Source: Bacteroidales bacterium
GTDB lineage: Bacteria > Bacteroidota > Bacteroidia > Bacteroidales > UBA932
NCBI GenBank assembly: GCA_012728975.1
Contig: JAAYDZ010000012.1
Location: 1 to 51,596, forward strand
Length of the DNA: 51,596 bases
Direction: 5' to 3'
Numbering within the stretch: the stretch's first letter is position 1; each line of letters opens with the position of its first letter. Of this stretch, positions 18,567 to 27,699 are shown piece by piece. The notes under the pieces were generated by a model. That model was not told the origin of the DNA. It saw only the letters and a program-made list of their open reading frames with translations, and made no database searches. The translations under genes were made by a program, and so were the position numbers.

Positions 18567-19307
18567 ATGATCGGCGCACTCAATATTAAATGGTTTGAAG
18601 AGACAGATTCCACCAATACACAATTGCAAAATGACCGTCACAGTCTTGAAAATCTTACTGTTTATGCAGCTTATTTTCAGACGGCCGGAAGAGGTCAGAG
18701 AGGTAACCGATGGGAGAGCAAAAGAGGCGAAAATCTCACATTCTCAATACTTTTCAAGCCCGAATCTATTGAAGCAAAAGACCAATTTGTCATATCGAAA
18801 GCCGTCACTCTAGGTATCGTTGACTACCTGATCGAAAGGGGTGTGGAATGTCGCATTAAATGGCCGAATGACATCTATTATAATAATCTGAAAATATGTG
18901 GCATCCTCATTGAAAATGGTATTTCATGTGACAAATTGACATACAGCATCGCAGGCGTCGGCATCAACATCAATCAGGAGATATTTGATTCGGATGCGCC
19001 AAACCCCACTTCTCTGAAACTTCTTACAGGTAAAGAATACGATATACGTCATGAGCTCCCGGATATTGTTTCAGCTATTACAGGACGTTATAATCAAGCC
19101 ATTACAGAAAAAAACGGGAAACTCGAAAATGATTACCTCGCGCTTCTTTACCGAATAGGTGAATACCACAACTATATCAATTGCGCCACCGGAGAAAGTT
19201 TCAAAGCACGTATCATCGGCCTGGACAGCCAGGCACGTCTGAAGGTAGAAACACTTGACGGGGAGATCAAAGCCTATGCTTTCAAAGAGATTGGTTACGT
19301 AATTTAG
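18567..19307 (+). CDS. birA: Biotin--[acetyl-CoA-carboxylase] ligase (monofunctional BirA)
   Basis: Attaches biotin to carrier proteins through biotinyl-AMP. The 246-residue protein begins directly with the catalytic domain: FEETDSTN (about 10-17), the adenylate loop GRGQRGNRW (41-49) and KWPNDIYYNNLKICGILIE (from about 98, with the conserved lysine in KxCGIL). The N-terminal winged-helix repressor domain of E. coli BirA is absent, so it should not regulate transcription directly. A small C-terminal SH3-like domain follows from about 200. It is divergent from rsfS, and its last 26 bases overlap the convergent rpe. Confidence 0.95.
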   Translation: MIGALNIKWFEETDSTNTQLQNDRHSLENLTVYAAYFQTAGRGQRGNRWESKRGENLTFSILFKPESIEAKDQFVISKAVTLGIVDYLIERGVECRIKWPNDIYYNNLKICGILIENGISCDKLTYSIAGVGININQEIFDSDAPNPTSLKLLTGKEYDIRHELPDIVSAITGRYNQAITEKNGKLENDYLALLYRIGEYHNYINCATGESFKARIIGLDSQARLKVETLDGEIKAYAFKEIGYVI

Positions 19308-19938
19308 AAATCATAGCAGAAGGGTCTTCTGCCGTAAAAACGGAATTACCCGCCACAAAAGCCCTCGCGCCAGCAGCAGCCAGAGAAGATATATTATTAT
19401 CATTTACACCACCATCCACCTCTATTATGCAATCAGGGTTCACCTTTGCAATAATGGCATGGAGTTTTGCCACCTTGCTCACCGTAGTCGGTATAAATGA
19501 CTGGCCTCCGAACCCGGGGTTGACAGCCATCACCAAAATATAGTCGCAATAAGGTATAATCTCCTCAAGGCAAGATACCGGAGTGTGGGGATTAATGGCA
19601 ACACCTGCTTTCATACCGGCATTTTTGATATGCTGAAACGTTCTGTGCAAATGCGTACAGGCCTCATAATGCACACTGAGCCAACTCACTCCTACCTCCG
19701 CAAAACGATCTATATATCTGTCAGGATTCATAATCATCAGATGGGCATCAAGCGGTTTTTCAGCAAGAGAGGCAATTGCCTTCACAACGGGGAAACCATA
19801 CGATATATTGGGCACGAAGAGGCCATCCATTATGTCAAGATGGAACCAGTCCGCCTGGCTCTCATTGACCATCCGGATATCATCCGACAGATGTGCGAAA
19901 TCTGCGGAAAGAATCGAAGGGGCGATAATCAGTGACAT
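19282..19938 (-). CDS. rpe: Ribulose-phosphate 3-epimerase
   Basis: Interconverts ribulose-5-phosphate and xylulose-5-phosphate in the pentose phosphate pathway. The 218-residue TIM barrel has all signatures: APSILSADFAHL (6-17), FHLDIMDGLFVPN with the metal-binding His and Asp, DAHLMIMNPDRYI, VMAVNPGFGGQSFI and EVDGGVN. It starts 11 bases after the pepD stop and is the last gene of a dnaA-pepD-rpe run. The 3' end overlaps birA by 26 bases on the opposite strand. Confidence 0.97.
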   Translation of the reverse strand: MSLIIAPSILSADFAHLSDDIRMVNESQADWFHLDIMDGLFVPNISYGFPVVKAIASLAEKPLDAHLMIMNPDRYIDRFAEVGVSWLSVHYEACTHLHRTFQHIKNAGMKAGVAINPHTPVSCLEEIIPYCDYILVMAVNPGFGGQSFIPTTVSKVAKLHAIIAKVNPDCIIEVDGGVNDNNISSLAAAGARAFVAGNSVFTAEDPSAMISKLRNQSL

Positions 19939-19949
19939 AGTAATTATCT

Positions 19950-21386
19950 TTATTTTATGGATCTGAGTACTTCGAGGAGCAGCAGCCAGAATTTGTCAAG
20001 TGAAGCAAGCTCCAGACGCTCTCCCGGAGCATGTACTCCCCTCAAAGTAGGTCCGAAAGAGATCATATCGAGATTAGGATAGGTGTCGAGGAAAAGACCG
20101 CACTCAAGACCGGCATGGATAGCGCGAACTATCGGCTCATTACCGAAAAGCCGCACGTAAGCATCTACACAAACATCCTTAAGAGGCGAATTCATATTGG
20201 GCTTCCATCCAGGGTACTCAGACTCATGGGCAACCTGGGCACCGGCAAGCCGAAATACTGATGCGAAGCGATCCCCTGCAAATCTGCGGGCGGAGTTAAT
20301 GGAGCTGCGCTGACTCGATCCGATACGGATGGTGTTTCCTTTGCCCATCTTGACAGATGCAAGGTTAGAGGAGGTTTCCACAAGACCTTTAAGCTCAGCA
20401 CTCATTGCAAGCACACCATGAGGAGCTCCCACAAGTGCAGACACCAGTCTCCTGGCCACTCCGGTGGGAATGGCATTCTTCTCTTGAGCTACCGGTTCCG
20501 CTACTGCATTGACAGCGGGATCGGTCACTGCATACTCACTCCTGATTTCAGCTGCAAATTTGTTGAAAAGTGCAATAACTGCATCTTCACCCTTTACAGG
20601 GATAGCAACTACTGCCGAGGCCTCGCGTGCAATGGCGTTACGCTTGTTGCCTCCATCGATGGAGCAAAGATCAATCTTAAACTCTGCAAAACACTGATTT
20701 AGAAAACGTCCCAGGAGCTGTACTGCATTAGCTCGCCCCTTATCTATATCGTCACCGCTGTGACCTCCCATACCTCCTAGCACTGTAAAACGAGTATATA
20801 CTTTGGAAGGATCTGCTTTCTTGGGCTTATAATTAAAACGAGCAGTAGTATCGATACCGCCGGCACAACCCACAAAGAGCTCACCCTCATCTTCTGAGTC
20901 GAGATTGATTAGAATATTTCCGGTAAGGAATCCCGGTTTCAAGGCCTTAGCTCCATCCAGACCGGTCTCTTCTTCAACCGTGAAAAGAGCCTCTATCCTA
21001 CCATGCTCCAGCGATTTATCCTCAAGAATTGCAAGCTGCGCTGCGATACCTATACCGCAGTCTGCACCCAGTGTAGTCTCCTTGGCAATCATCCAGCCAT
21101 CCTCAATGACATAATTAATGGGATCCTTTGCGAAATCATGTGTCGAGTCCGCATTTTTCTCACAAACCATATCGGAATGACTCTGGAGGATAACCGTGGG
21201 GCTATTTTCATATCCTTTAGAGGCCTCTTTTATTATGAGCACATTACCGACTTTATCAGTTTTGCACTCAAGATTGTGTGATGCAGCAAACTCCTGTAGA
21301 TATGCTATAATCTGCTCTTCGTGACCTGATTCACGTGGAATACGGGTTATCTCTTTAAAGTGAGATAATACTTTTTCACTCTTCAT
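19950..21386 (-). CDS. pepD: Aminoacyl-histidine dipeptidase (PepD, M20 family)
   Basis: A cytosolic zinc dipeptidase that cleaves Xaa-His and related dipeptides. The 478-residue length is that of PepD. Metal and catalytic residues appear in VILQSHSDMVCEK (His and the catalytic Asp two residues on), TTLGADCGIGIA (bridging Asp) and TVEEETGLDGA (catalytic and metal Glu). The dimerisation insert contains GGMGGHSGDDIDKGRANA. No signal peptide is seen. The 41-base gap to dnaA contains a short tract with TA every four bases. Confidence 0.93.
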   Translation of the reverse strand: MKSEKVLSHFKEITRIPRESGHEEQIIAYLQEFAASHNLECKTDKVGNVLIIKEASKGYENSPTVILQSHSDMVCEKNADSTHDFAKDPINYVIEDGWMIAKETTLGADCGIGIAAQLAILEDKSLEHGRIEALFTVEEETGLDGAKALKPGFLTGNILINLDSEDEGELFVGCAGGIDTTARFNYKPKKADPSKVYTRFTVLGGMGGHSGDDIDKGRANAVQLLGRFLNQCFAEFKIDLCSIDGGNKRNAIAREASAVVAIPVKGEDAVIALFNKFAAEIRSEYAVTDPAVNAVAEPVAQEKNAIPTGVARRLVSALVGAPHGVLAMSAELKGLVETSSNLASVKMGKGNTIRIGSSQRSSINSARRFAGDRFASVFRLAGAQVAHESEYPGWKPNMNSPLKDVCVDAYVRLFGNEPIVRAIHAGLECGLFLDTYPNLDMISFGPTLRGVHAPGERLELASLDKFWLLLLEVLRSIK

Positions 21387-21405
21387 AATAGATGGAATGT
21401 ATATT

Positions 21406-21427
21406 TATTTATGTATGTACTTACGTA
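21406..21427. repeat. Short TA-every-4-bases tract between pepD and dnaA
   Basis: TA occurs at 21406, 21410, 21414, 21418, 21422 and 21426, giving units such as TTTA, TGTA, CTTA and CGTA. It is a degenerate tetranucleotide microsatellite directly after the dnaA stop codon. No function is evident. Confidence 0.5.
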
Positions 21428-22864
21428 CTAGTCAATCATCGTAAGTTGCTTCTCGATATCGACCACATATTGGCGGAAATTGCGGTCAGTATCCATAAGA
21501 TCGCAAACGGTATTGCAGGCATGGTGTACGGTAGCGTGGTCCTTGCCTCCGAGCTGAGAACCGATAGAGGCCAGAGATGTTTTGGTGAGATTGCGGCTTA
21601 GATACATCGCAATCTGTCTTGCCTGTACGATTTCCCTCTTTCTTGTCTTGGATAAGAACTGGTCTGTTGAGATATTGAAGTAATTGCAGACTGTATTCTG
21701 AATGCGGTTGATGGTTATCTCAACCTTATGGTCGGTAACAATCTTGTCGACAAGATTGCGTGTAAGATCGAGAGTGATCTCTTTTCTACCAAATGTAGCG
21801 CTGGCAATCAGTGAGAAAAGTGTGCCTTCAAGCTCACGGATATTGGTCTTGACCTTTTTTGCAATGAATGATAACACCTCATCAGGGATCTCCACCCCCT
21901 CTCTCTCACTCTTTGACTTAAGAATCTCCAAACGGGTGTTGTAGGAAGGCATTTGAAGTTCCGCAGAAAGCCCCCATTTGAAACGGGACAACAGACGCTG
22001 CTCAAGACCTTGCAGATCTACGGGCGGTTTATCCGATGTAAGAATAAGCTGTTTGCCGCTCTGGTGAAGATAGTTGAATATGTGGAAAAAGGCATTCTGG
22101 GTCCCTTTCTTATCGGCAAATTCGTGTACATCATCAATAATCAATACATCAATGAGCTGATAGAATCTTAAGAAATCAGCAACACGTGTATTGTTGTTGT
22201 TACTCTTTGCAGAACAAGCCGCCGAGGCATACTGGTTCTGAAAAATATTAGCCGAAACATAGAGCACTACTTTTTCTGGATACTTCTCCTTAATAGCGAT
22301 ACCGATGGCCTGAGCAAGATGTGTCTTACCTAGTCCGGGGCCTCCATAAATAAATAGCGGATTAAATGTGCTCCTGCCAGGATTGATGGAGATGTTCATA
22401 CCTGCAACACGGCCGAGACGGTTACACTCCCCTTCAATGAAATTGGCGAATGAGTATTGCGGGTTTAGTTGAGGATCGATTTTGAGTTTTTTCAACCCGG
22501 GTATAATATAGGGATTACCATTATAGTTCTGTCCCACCTCAGGTACGGGAATCTCGTTGTTATGATAGGTCTTGCTATTTTGTTCCGGAAGACGTACTTG
22601 TTCCCCTTCTAGCACAGTTACTGCATAAATCAATGTGACCTTAGGTCCTATCTCACGACGTAGCACAAGATTTAATACATCAATATAATGCTCTTCAAGA
22701 TATTCTCTGAAAAAATGAGAAGGAACAGCAAGTGTGATTGTTGAATTCTCGAGTGACACCGACCTCACAGGGCGAAACCATGTATCATATTGTTCCTTCG
22801 GGATAATGTCCCTTATGATCGATAGACACCTGTTCCATACATCTATGTGGTTGGACAAACTCAT
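21428..22864 (-). CDS. dnaA: Chromosomal replication initiator protein DnaA
   Basis: Binds DnaA boxes and melts oriC. The 478-residue product has domain I (about 1-90), a linker, the AAA+ domain with FIYGGPGLGKTHLAQAIG (Walker A 174-181), LIIDDVHEF (Walker B) and LTSDKPP, and the C-terminal DNA-binding domain with the signature LGGKDHATVHHACNTV (about 438-453). All are intact. The neighbours are not dnaN or recF, so this is not the classical dnaA-dnaN origin arrangement. The upstream 231-base region is AT-rich but has no exact DnaA box. Confidence 0.97.
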   Translation of the reverse strand: MSLSNHIDVWNRCLSIIRDIIPKEQYDTWFRPVRSVSLENSTITLAVPSHFFREYLEEHYIDVLNLVLRREIGPKVTLIYAVTVLEGEQVRLPEQNSKTYHNNEIPVPEVGQNYNGNPYIIPGLKKLKIDPQLNPQYSFANFIEGECNRLGRVAGMNISINPGRSTFNPLFIYGGPGLGKTHLAQAIGIAIKEKYPEKVVLYVSANIFQNQYASAACSAKSNNNNTRVADFLRFYQLIDVLIIDDVHEFADKKGTQNAFFHIFNYLHQSGKQLILTSDKPPVDLQGLEQRLLSRFKWGLSAELQMPSYNTRLEILKSKSEREGVEIPDEVLSFIAKKVKTNIRELEGTLFSLIASATFGRKEITLDLTRNLVDKIVTDHKVEITINRIQNTVCNYFNISTDQFLSKTRKREIVQARQIAMYLSRNLTKTSLASIGSQLGGKDHATVHHACNTVCDLMDTDRNFRQYVVDIEKQLTMID

Positions 22865-23095
22865 TTAAAAATAAATAGGATAGTTCTACTCTTGTTTAAC
22901 CGTTAAGGCCTACAAAATTGGTGAAAAAAAAAGTAATAAAAAAAACTTTTATCTATTGTTTTTTTGAAAACTAATACAACTTATTCATTATCAACGATAA
23001 AAAAAATTAAAAAGGTTAAATTACTGTAACACAGATGCTTACCCTATATTACAATTCTATTACATTGAGAATGATATGATTATAATTTAGAATGA
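22865..23095. other. AT-rich intergenic region between the amidase gene and dnaA
   Basis: 231 bases, very A/T-rich, with poly-A and poly-T runs around 22924-22975. I searched for TTATCCACA-type DnaA boxes and saw only poor matches (for example TTATTCATT). It holds the upstream region of dnaA and the 3' side of the amidase gene. I do not see an RNA gene, terminator or clear promoter. Confidence 0.5.
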
Positions 23096-24247
23096 TTATA
23101 AAAGACGATTATTTTTATCAACATGGACAATGAAAGCCCCATCAAACTTTTTTCGAAGCTCCGGAAGGGCCTTTAATGCTTCCTCTCTTGTGGCATATCT
23201 ACCTGTACAGTACTTGTAGTAGCCATTTTGAAATATTTCTACACAATTCTTCAGACCCTTGAAGTCGGGTGCTCCGGGCTTGACCTGTTTTTTTGATGCA
23301 AATATTTGGATCATCCACCAATCCGAAGAGGCGGATTCGGATGATACGGATTTCTCTTTTTCGGAGCTAATATCTGGAATAGTTGCAGGAGTCTCAATCT
23401 CCATCCCTGAGTGAGAATCGTACTGTTTCTTAAATTCCGAGAAGGCTGTAAAGAGTCTTACGGCAATCTCCTTGCGTCCGGCTTCGGAAGCGAGCTGTTT
23501 ACGGTCCGCAGCATTTGAGAGAAATCCGATTTCAACCAAAACGGAGGGCATAGTAGTCCGCCAAAGCACTAGCAGCAAGGCCTGTTTTACTCCTCTGTCC
23601 ACTGTAATAGGACCTTTACGAAGTTGTTCCTGGATTTTTGATGCCATTATTACACTCTGCTCGAAATGAGCATTCTGCATCAGGTTAAAGAAGATAAAAG
23701 ACTCAGGCTCATTAGGATCGTAACCCTGATAGGTAGTAGTATAATCATCTTCAAGCAGAATTACGGAGTTTTCCTTTTTGCACACCTCCATATTGGCATG
23801 ACTCTGGTCCGTACCCATAATATAGGTTTCAGTTCCTCGCGGTTTTGAGTTTGGAACCGAATTGACATGTATGGAAATGAAGAGATCGGCATGATTGCGG
23901 TTGGCAATGTTGGTCCTCTGAGCCAATGTAAGATAAGTATCTTTAGAGCGTGTATATATCACCTTTACATCGGGATAGGAATCCTTGATACGCTGGCCGA
24001 GTTTGAGTGCAACATCCAAAGTAATTGTTTTCTCACGTAGCTTGTTGTCTGATGAGATGGCTCCCGGATCTTTTCCACCATGTCCGGCATCAATAACCAC
24101 TGTGCGGAGTTTCATGTCTGAGCTTTGCCCTGCACAAAGTGGCTTATCTAGGAGTATAAGCGTCACTGAGAAAAGGAAAAACAGTACTCTATTTAGTCTG
24201 AATGGCATACTACTTGTTAAAATTTTACTAATTTTGTCCTTTTGCAA
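23096..24247 (-). CDS. N-acetylmuramoyl-L-alanine amidase with C-terminal SPOR domain
   Basis: An exported zinc amidase that cuts the amide bond between MurNAc and the stem peptide during cell separation. The 383-residue protein has a signal sequence (an alternative start at Met14 gives MPFRLNRVLFFLFSVTLILL, ending near CAGQ). The Amidase_3 domain has VVIDAGHGGKDPGAI (first zinc His), an ExxR-type region, HVNS and VLVEIGFLSN (catalytic Glu). After a Ser/Glu-rich linker (about 285-305), a SPOR-like domain starts with WWMIQIFASKK and ends FIVHVDKN, which should target it to denuded septal glycan. It is divergent from the LptD-like gene. Confidence 0.9.
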   Translation of the reverse strand: MQKDKISKILTSSMPFRLNRVLFFLFSVTLILLDKPLCAGQSSDMKLRTVVIDAGHGGKDPGAISSDNKLREKTITLDVALKLGQRIKDSYPDVKVIYTRSKDTYLTLAQRTNIANRNHADLFISIHVNSVPNSKPRGTETYIMGTDQSHANMEVCKKENSVILLEDDYTTTYQGYDPNEPESFIFFNLMQNAHFEQSVIMASKIQEQLRKGPITVDRGVKQALLLVLWRTTMPSVLVEIGFLSNAADRKQLASEAGRKEIAVRLFTAFSEFKKQYDSHSGMEIETPATIPDISSEKEKSVSSESASSDWWMIQIFASKKQVKPGAPDFKGLKNCVEIFQNGYYKYCTGRYATREEALKALPELRKKFDGAFIVHVDKNNRLL

Positions 24248-24252
24248 ATATA
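24245..24252 (-). promoter_or_regulatory. -7 promoter element of the amidase gene
   Basis: TATATTTG on the minus strand matches TAnnTTTG. It overlaps the codon proposed at 24247, which favours the downstream Met14 start (24208). A -33 box is weak (TTGG about 22 bases upstream). Confidence 0.4.
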
Positions 24253-24277
24253 GACATAAAATGCATTTTTAGTGCCA

Positions 24278-27145
24278 ATGTCACTGAACAAACAAATAAC
24301 ATACTTTCTGTCTACCATATTGCTCATGATGTGCGGGTACATGACTCTGTATGCGCAATCACCTGATTCGCTTGTGCAAAGGAGGATGACATTGTCCAGA
24401 GACTCCGTAGCGACACTAAGGATAGCTCAGACCCCTGACTCACTACTACAGAAACAAATGACAGTGCCCATAGATTCAGTGGTTACAATTAGGAATGCAT
24501 TGGGAAATACTCTGACCCAGACCCTGCCTGATTCTCTTGCAGTCACAAATCTTGAGCGGGATACGACACTCATAGCTCCCACCGATTCTCTCGCGATCAT
24601 AATGCCCGAGACCGATACTACCGGTATCAATCTGTTTGTAGAGGAACAAGTTAAGGGGATGCTCGAAAAGCCCGCTTTCTCCAATGCCAGAGATTCCGTG
24701 ATCGAAGATTTTACTAATGGACGCAAACTTGTCTACTATTTCGGCGATGTAAATATGACATATGGAGACCTTTCACTTAAGGCAGACTATATTTCCTATG
24801 ATATGGACAAAAATGTTGTCTATGCCCGAGGCACAAGAGACACCATTACAGGAGAGCTTATCGGAATACCGGAAATGACTGATCGGGGCAATACCTATAG
24901 AATGGAGGAGGTCTATTACAATTTCACGACCAGAAAGGCTAAAATTAAAAATATGACCACGGAGCAGCAGGAGGCAAAACTTTTGGGTGAAAAACTCAAA
25001 ATGATGCCTGATCAGTCGGTCAATATCTCCAGCGGAAAGTATACCGTATGCGATCATGAACATCCACACTACTATCTGAAACTCACCGCTGCCAAGATGA
25101 TTACCCAACCAAGTCAAAAGACCGTATTCGGGCCTGCCTACGTAGTTGTTGCTGATGTGCCGCTGCCTATTGTTCTTCCGTTCGGATTTGTACCGGAGAT
25201 GCCTGACAGGGCTAGTGGAATCCTTATCCCCACATACGGAGAGGAGAATGCCCGTGGGCTCTATCTCAAGGATTTCGGCTATTCTTTTGTGATAGGTGAC
25301 TATTTCGACCTTGCACTGACAGGAGATATCTATTCATACGGATCGTGGGCTGTAAGGGCAACCTCCAGATACAAGAAGAGATATGCTTTTGACGGTTCGC
25401 TCTCCCTTACCTACTCAAACGACATCACTGGGGAACGTGGAGAGAGCAATTTTTTCCAATCAAAAAACTTTGGAGTCATGTGGAGTCACTCCCAGGATTC
25501 CAAAGCGAGACCGGGAACTTCTTTCAGGGCTTCAGTCAACTTCTCCAGTCCCTCGAACAGCAGGTATAACTCCAGGGATATATCACAGAGTCTGCAGAAC
25601 CAGGTCTCGTCCTCCATATCATATTCCAAACAATGGAGCGGACTGAGTCTCTCGATCAATGCATTGCACAGCCAGAACTCACGAGACAGTTCATATTCTA
25701 TCACCTTACCGAACTTAACATTTTCAGTCAACCGATTTTTCCCTTTCAAGAGAAAAAACAGAGTAGGAAAAGAACGTTTCTATGAACAGATTTCGTTCAG
25801 TTACAACACAACATTGCAGAACAAAGTCAACTTCAAAGCCAGAGAAGTCACTGAGCCCGGATTCATCAACAAGATGCAGAACGGTATGGCTCACAACTTC
25901 CAGATAGGACTTCCCTCATTTACTCTACTAAAATATTTACAGTTCTCTCCCAGCGTCTCGTATGGTATGAACTGGGTATTCAGGGAAAACCAGGTAGAAT
26001 ACGACCCTGAAAAGGACAAGGTTGTCACTACGCTCTCCGATCAATTCAGTACCTTTGGCGTAATGCAGAATTTCTCTGCTGGACTTTCTATGAGCACCCG
26101 CCTCTACGGTTTGTTCAATTTTGGCAAGAGAAGCAAGTTAGAGGCTATCAGACATATGATAACGCCATCATTCGGATTTAGCTACAAACCAGAATTAGGT
26201 ACACCGATGAATGGCTATATGACTTACGAATACACCGACATAAACGGAGTTGATAAAGTTTATGAATACAATAAATACTCGGGATTGATGTATTCGCCTC
26301 CGGCAAAGGGCAAGACCGCTGCCCTAAATTTTGGATTCGCCAACAATATTGAAGCGAAAATAAAGGATGCTGCAGACTCTACAGGTAGAGCCACAAAAAA
26401 AATAAAACTTATAGATAACCTCAACCTTAACGGATCTTATAACTTTCTTGCGGACTCTATGGGTATGTCCAATATCAGCATAAGCGCAAGTACCACCATA
26501 TTTCAGAAACTTGGAATCAACGGCAATATATCACTTGATCCCTATGCTATTGACCACACGGGACGACGCATCAACAAATTCCATGTTCTTCAGACAGGAA
26601 AACTTGCACGCCTTGTGAATGCAAGTGCTTCACTGAGTTTCTCAATAGATGGAGATGGCCAAGGAAAAGGCAATGAAGGCACCAATGATGTCGGAGCAAG
26701 AAAAAAAGATGCCAACTCATACGGATATGTATATTATCATCCGGTAACGGGCGAATATATCCCGGGAGGCTGGCTCTACTATATGAATCCAAACTCTCCC
26801 TGGTCGGTTAGTTTCAACTATACCTACTCTTACGACAGGAATTATACCTATGCAAATGAACAGCTTCAGACTAAGCATAATCATACCCAAACACTTGGTA
26901 TTAACGGACAGATACGCATTACACAAGCACTAAACATTAGCCTTAACACCGGTGTCGATCTCACAAGAATGAAACTCACAACTACCCAATTGAGTGCGAC
27001 ATATGACCTGCACTGTTTTGCTATTTCTGTATCATGGGTTCCGACTGGTCAGTGGCAAAGTTGGAGCTTTAGGATAGCGGCAAAGGCATCCGCACTCGCT
27101 GACCTCCTCCAGTTCAAGAAAGCCTCCAGCTTCTGGGACAATTAA
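24278..27145 (+). CDS. LptD-like LPS assembly outer-membrane protein
   Basis: A 955-residue outer-membrane protein resembling the Bacteroidota LptD/OstA-type protein that inserts lipopolysaccharide into the outer leaflet. A signal peptide (MSLNKQITYFLSTILLMM..., about 1-27, ending LYAQ) precedes a Ser/Thr/Asp-rich stretch with an imperfect internal duplication (SPDSLVQRRMTLSRDSV and TPDSLLQKQMTVPIDSV). An OstA-like periplasmic jellyroll follows (KADYISYDMDKNVVYARG), then FGFVPEMPDRASGILIPTYGEE and a long beta-barrel. A GTG at 24272 is in frame, but the ATG at 24278 is preferred. It is divergent from the amidase gene. The low sequence similarity usual between phyla keeps the call at family level. 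Confidence 0.82.
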   Translation: MSLNKQITYFLSTILLMMCGYMTLYAQSPDSLVQRRMTLSRDSVATLRIAQTPDSLLQKQMTVPIDSVVTIRNALGNTLTQTLPDSLAVTNLERDTTLIAPTDSLAIIMPETDTTGINLFVEEQVKGMLEKPAFSNARDSVIEDFTNGRKLVYYFGDVNMTYGDLSLKADYISYDMDKNVVYARGTRDTITGELIGIPEMTDRGNTYRMEEVYYNFTTRKAKIKNMTTEQQEAKLLGEKLKMMPDQSVNISSGKYTVCDHEHPHYYLKLTAAKMITQPSQKTVFGPAYVVVADVPLPIVLPFGFVPEMPDRASGILIPTYGEENARGLYLKDFGYSFVIGDYFDLALTGDIYSYGSWAVRATSRYKKRYAFDGSLSLTYSNDITGERGESNFFQSKNFGVMWSHSQDSKARPGTSFRASVNFSSPSNSRYNSRDISQSLQNQVSSSISYSKQWSGLSLSINALHSQNSRDSSYSITLPNLTFSVNRFFPFKRKNRVGKERFYEQISFSYNTTLQNKVNFKAREVTEPGFINKMQNGMAHNFQIGLPSFTLLKYLQFSPSVSYGMNWVFRENQVEYDPEKDKVVTTLSDQFSTFGVMQNFSAGLSMSTRLYGLFNFGKRSKLEAIRHMITPSFGFSYKPELGTPMNGYMTYEYTDINGVDKVYEYNKYSGLMYSPPAKGKTAALNFGFANNIEAKIKDAADSTGRATKKIKLIDNLNLNGSYNFLADSMGMSNISISASTTIFQKLGINGNISLDPYAIDHTGRRINKFHVLQTGKLARLVNASASLSFSIDGDGQGKGNEGTNDVGARKKDANSYGYVYYHPVTGEYIPGGWLYYMNPNSPWSVSFNYTYSYDRNYTYANEQLQTKHNHTQTLGINGQIRITQALNISLNTGVDLTRMKLTTTQLSATYDLHCFAISVSWVPTGQWQSWSFRIAAKASALADLLQFKKASSFWDN

Positions 27146-27198
27146 CAAGAAACGTCTTAAATAATTCACACAATATTAATAACTAAAATACAACTATT

Positions 27199-27576
27199 AT
27201 GAAGAAGACAATAGCCTCTCCCCTCGCTCCTGCAGCAGTAGGCCCTTACAGCCAGGCAGTAGTTGCCGACAACACCATTTATGTATCAGGACAGCTCCCT
27301 ATTGATGCCTCTACCGGCGAATTTGCTCCTGGAGGAGTAAGGGAACAAATCCATCAAATTTTCAAAAACATTGGATATATCCTCGAAGAAGCCGGCTACG
27401 ACTTCAGCGATGTGGTTAAGACGACTGTTTACCTTACCGACATGAAGGATTTCGCAGTTATGAACGAGGTGTATGCCGAGTATTACAGCAAACCTTATCC
27501 GGCACGTGTGGCTTACGAAGTGGCAGCACTCCCCAAAGCAGCACTTGCAGAGGTTGACGTGATTGCAGTAAAATAA
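27199..27576 (+). CDS. ridA: RidA-family enamine/imine deaminase
   Basis: A cytosolic 125-residue protein of the YjgF/YER057c/UK114 family that hydrolyses reactive 2-aminoacrylate and related imines made by PLP enzymes. The family signatures are AAVGPYSQAVVADN (about 12-25), VSGQLPIDASTG, VVKTTVYLTDMKDFAVMN, and YPARVAYEVAALPKAALAEVDVIA, which includes the catalytic arginine after PA. Its length is exactly that of the family. It lies alone between the LptD-like gene and rho. Confidence 0.95.
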   Translation: MKKTIASPLAPAAVGPYSQAVVADNTIYVSGQLPIDASTGEFAPGGVREQIHQIFKNIGYILEEAGYDFSDVVKTTVYLTDMKDFAVMNEVYAEYYSKPYPARVAYEVAALPKAALAEVDVIAVK

Positions 27577-27586
27577 TTTCTACATT

Positions 27587-27618
27587 TTTGGTAAAGAAGA
27601 TAAAAACCATTAACTTTG
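27587..27618 (+). promoter_or_regulatory. Promoter of rho
   Basis: TTTG (27587-27590), a 20-base spacer and TAACTTTG (27611-27618) match both boxes exactly. The start codon is 81 bases after the -7 box, leaving a leader of roughly 75 bases, long for this window and possibly regulatory. Confidence 0.75.
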
Positions 27619-27699
27619 TGCAGATTTCATTTTGGGGGATAAATCTTACGGTCTTCACATCGACCGGATCCTATTATCTCCCGTTCCAAAACCATTATA

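Noticed and set aside
22865-23095. Replication origin next to dnaA
   Set aside because: AT-rich, but no exact DnaA boxes and no dnaN, recF or other origin neighbours. GC skew of the whole chromosome would be needed.
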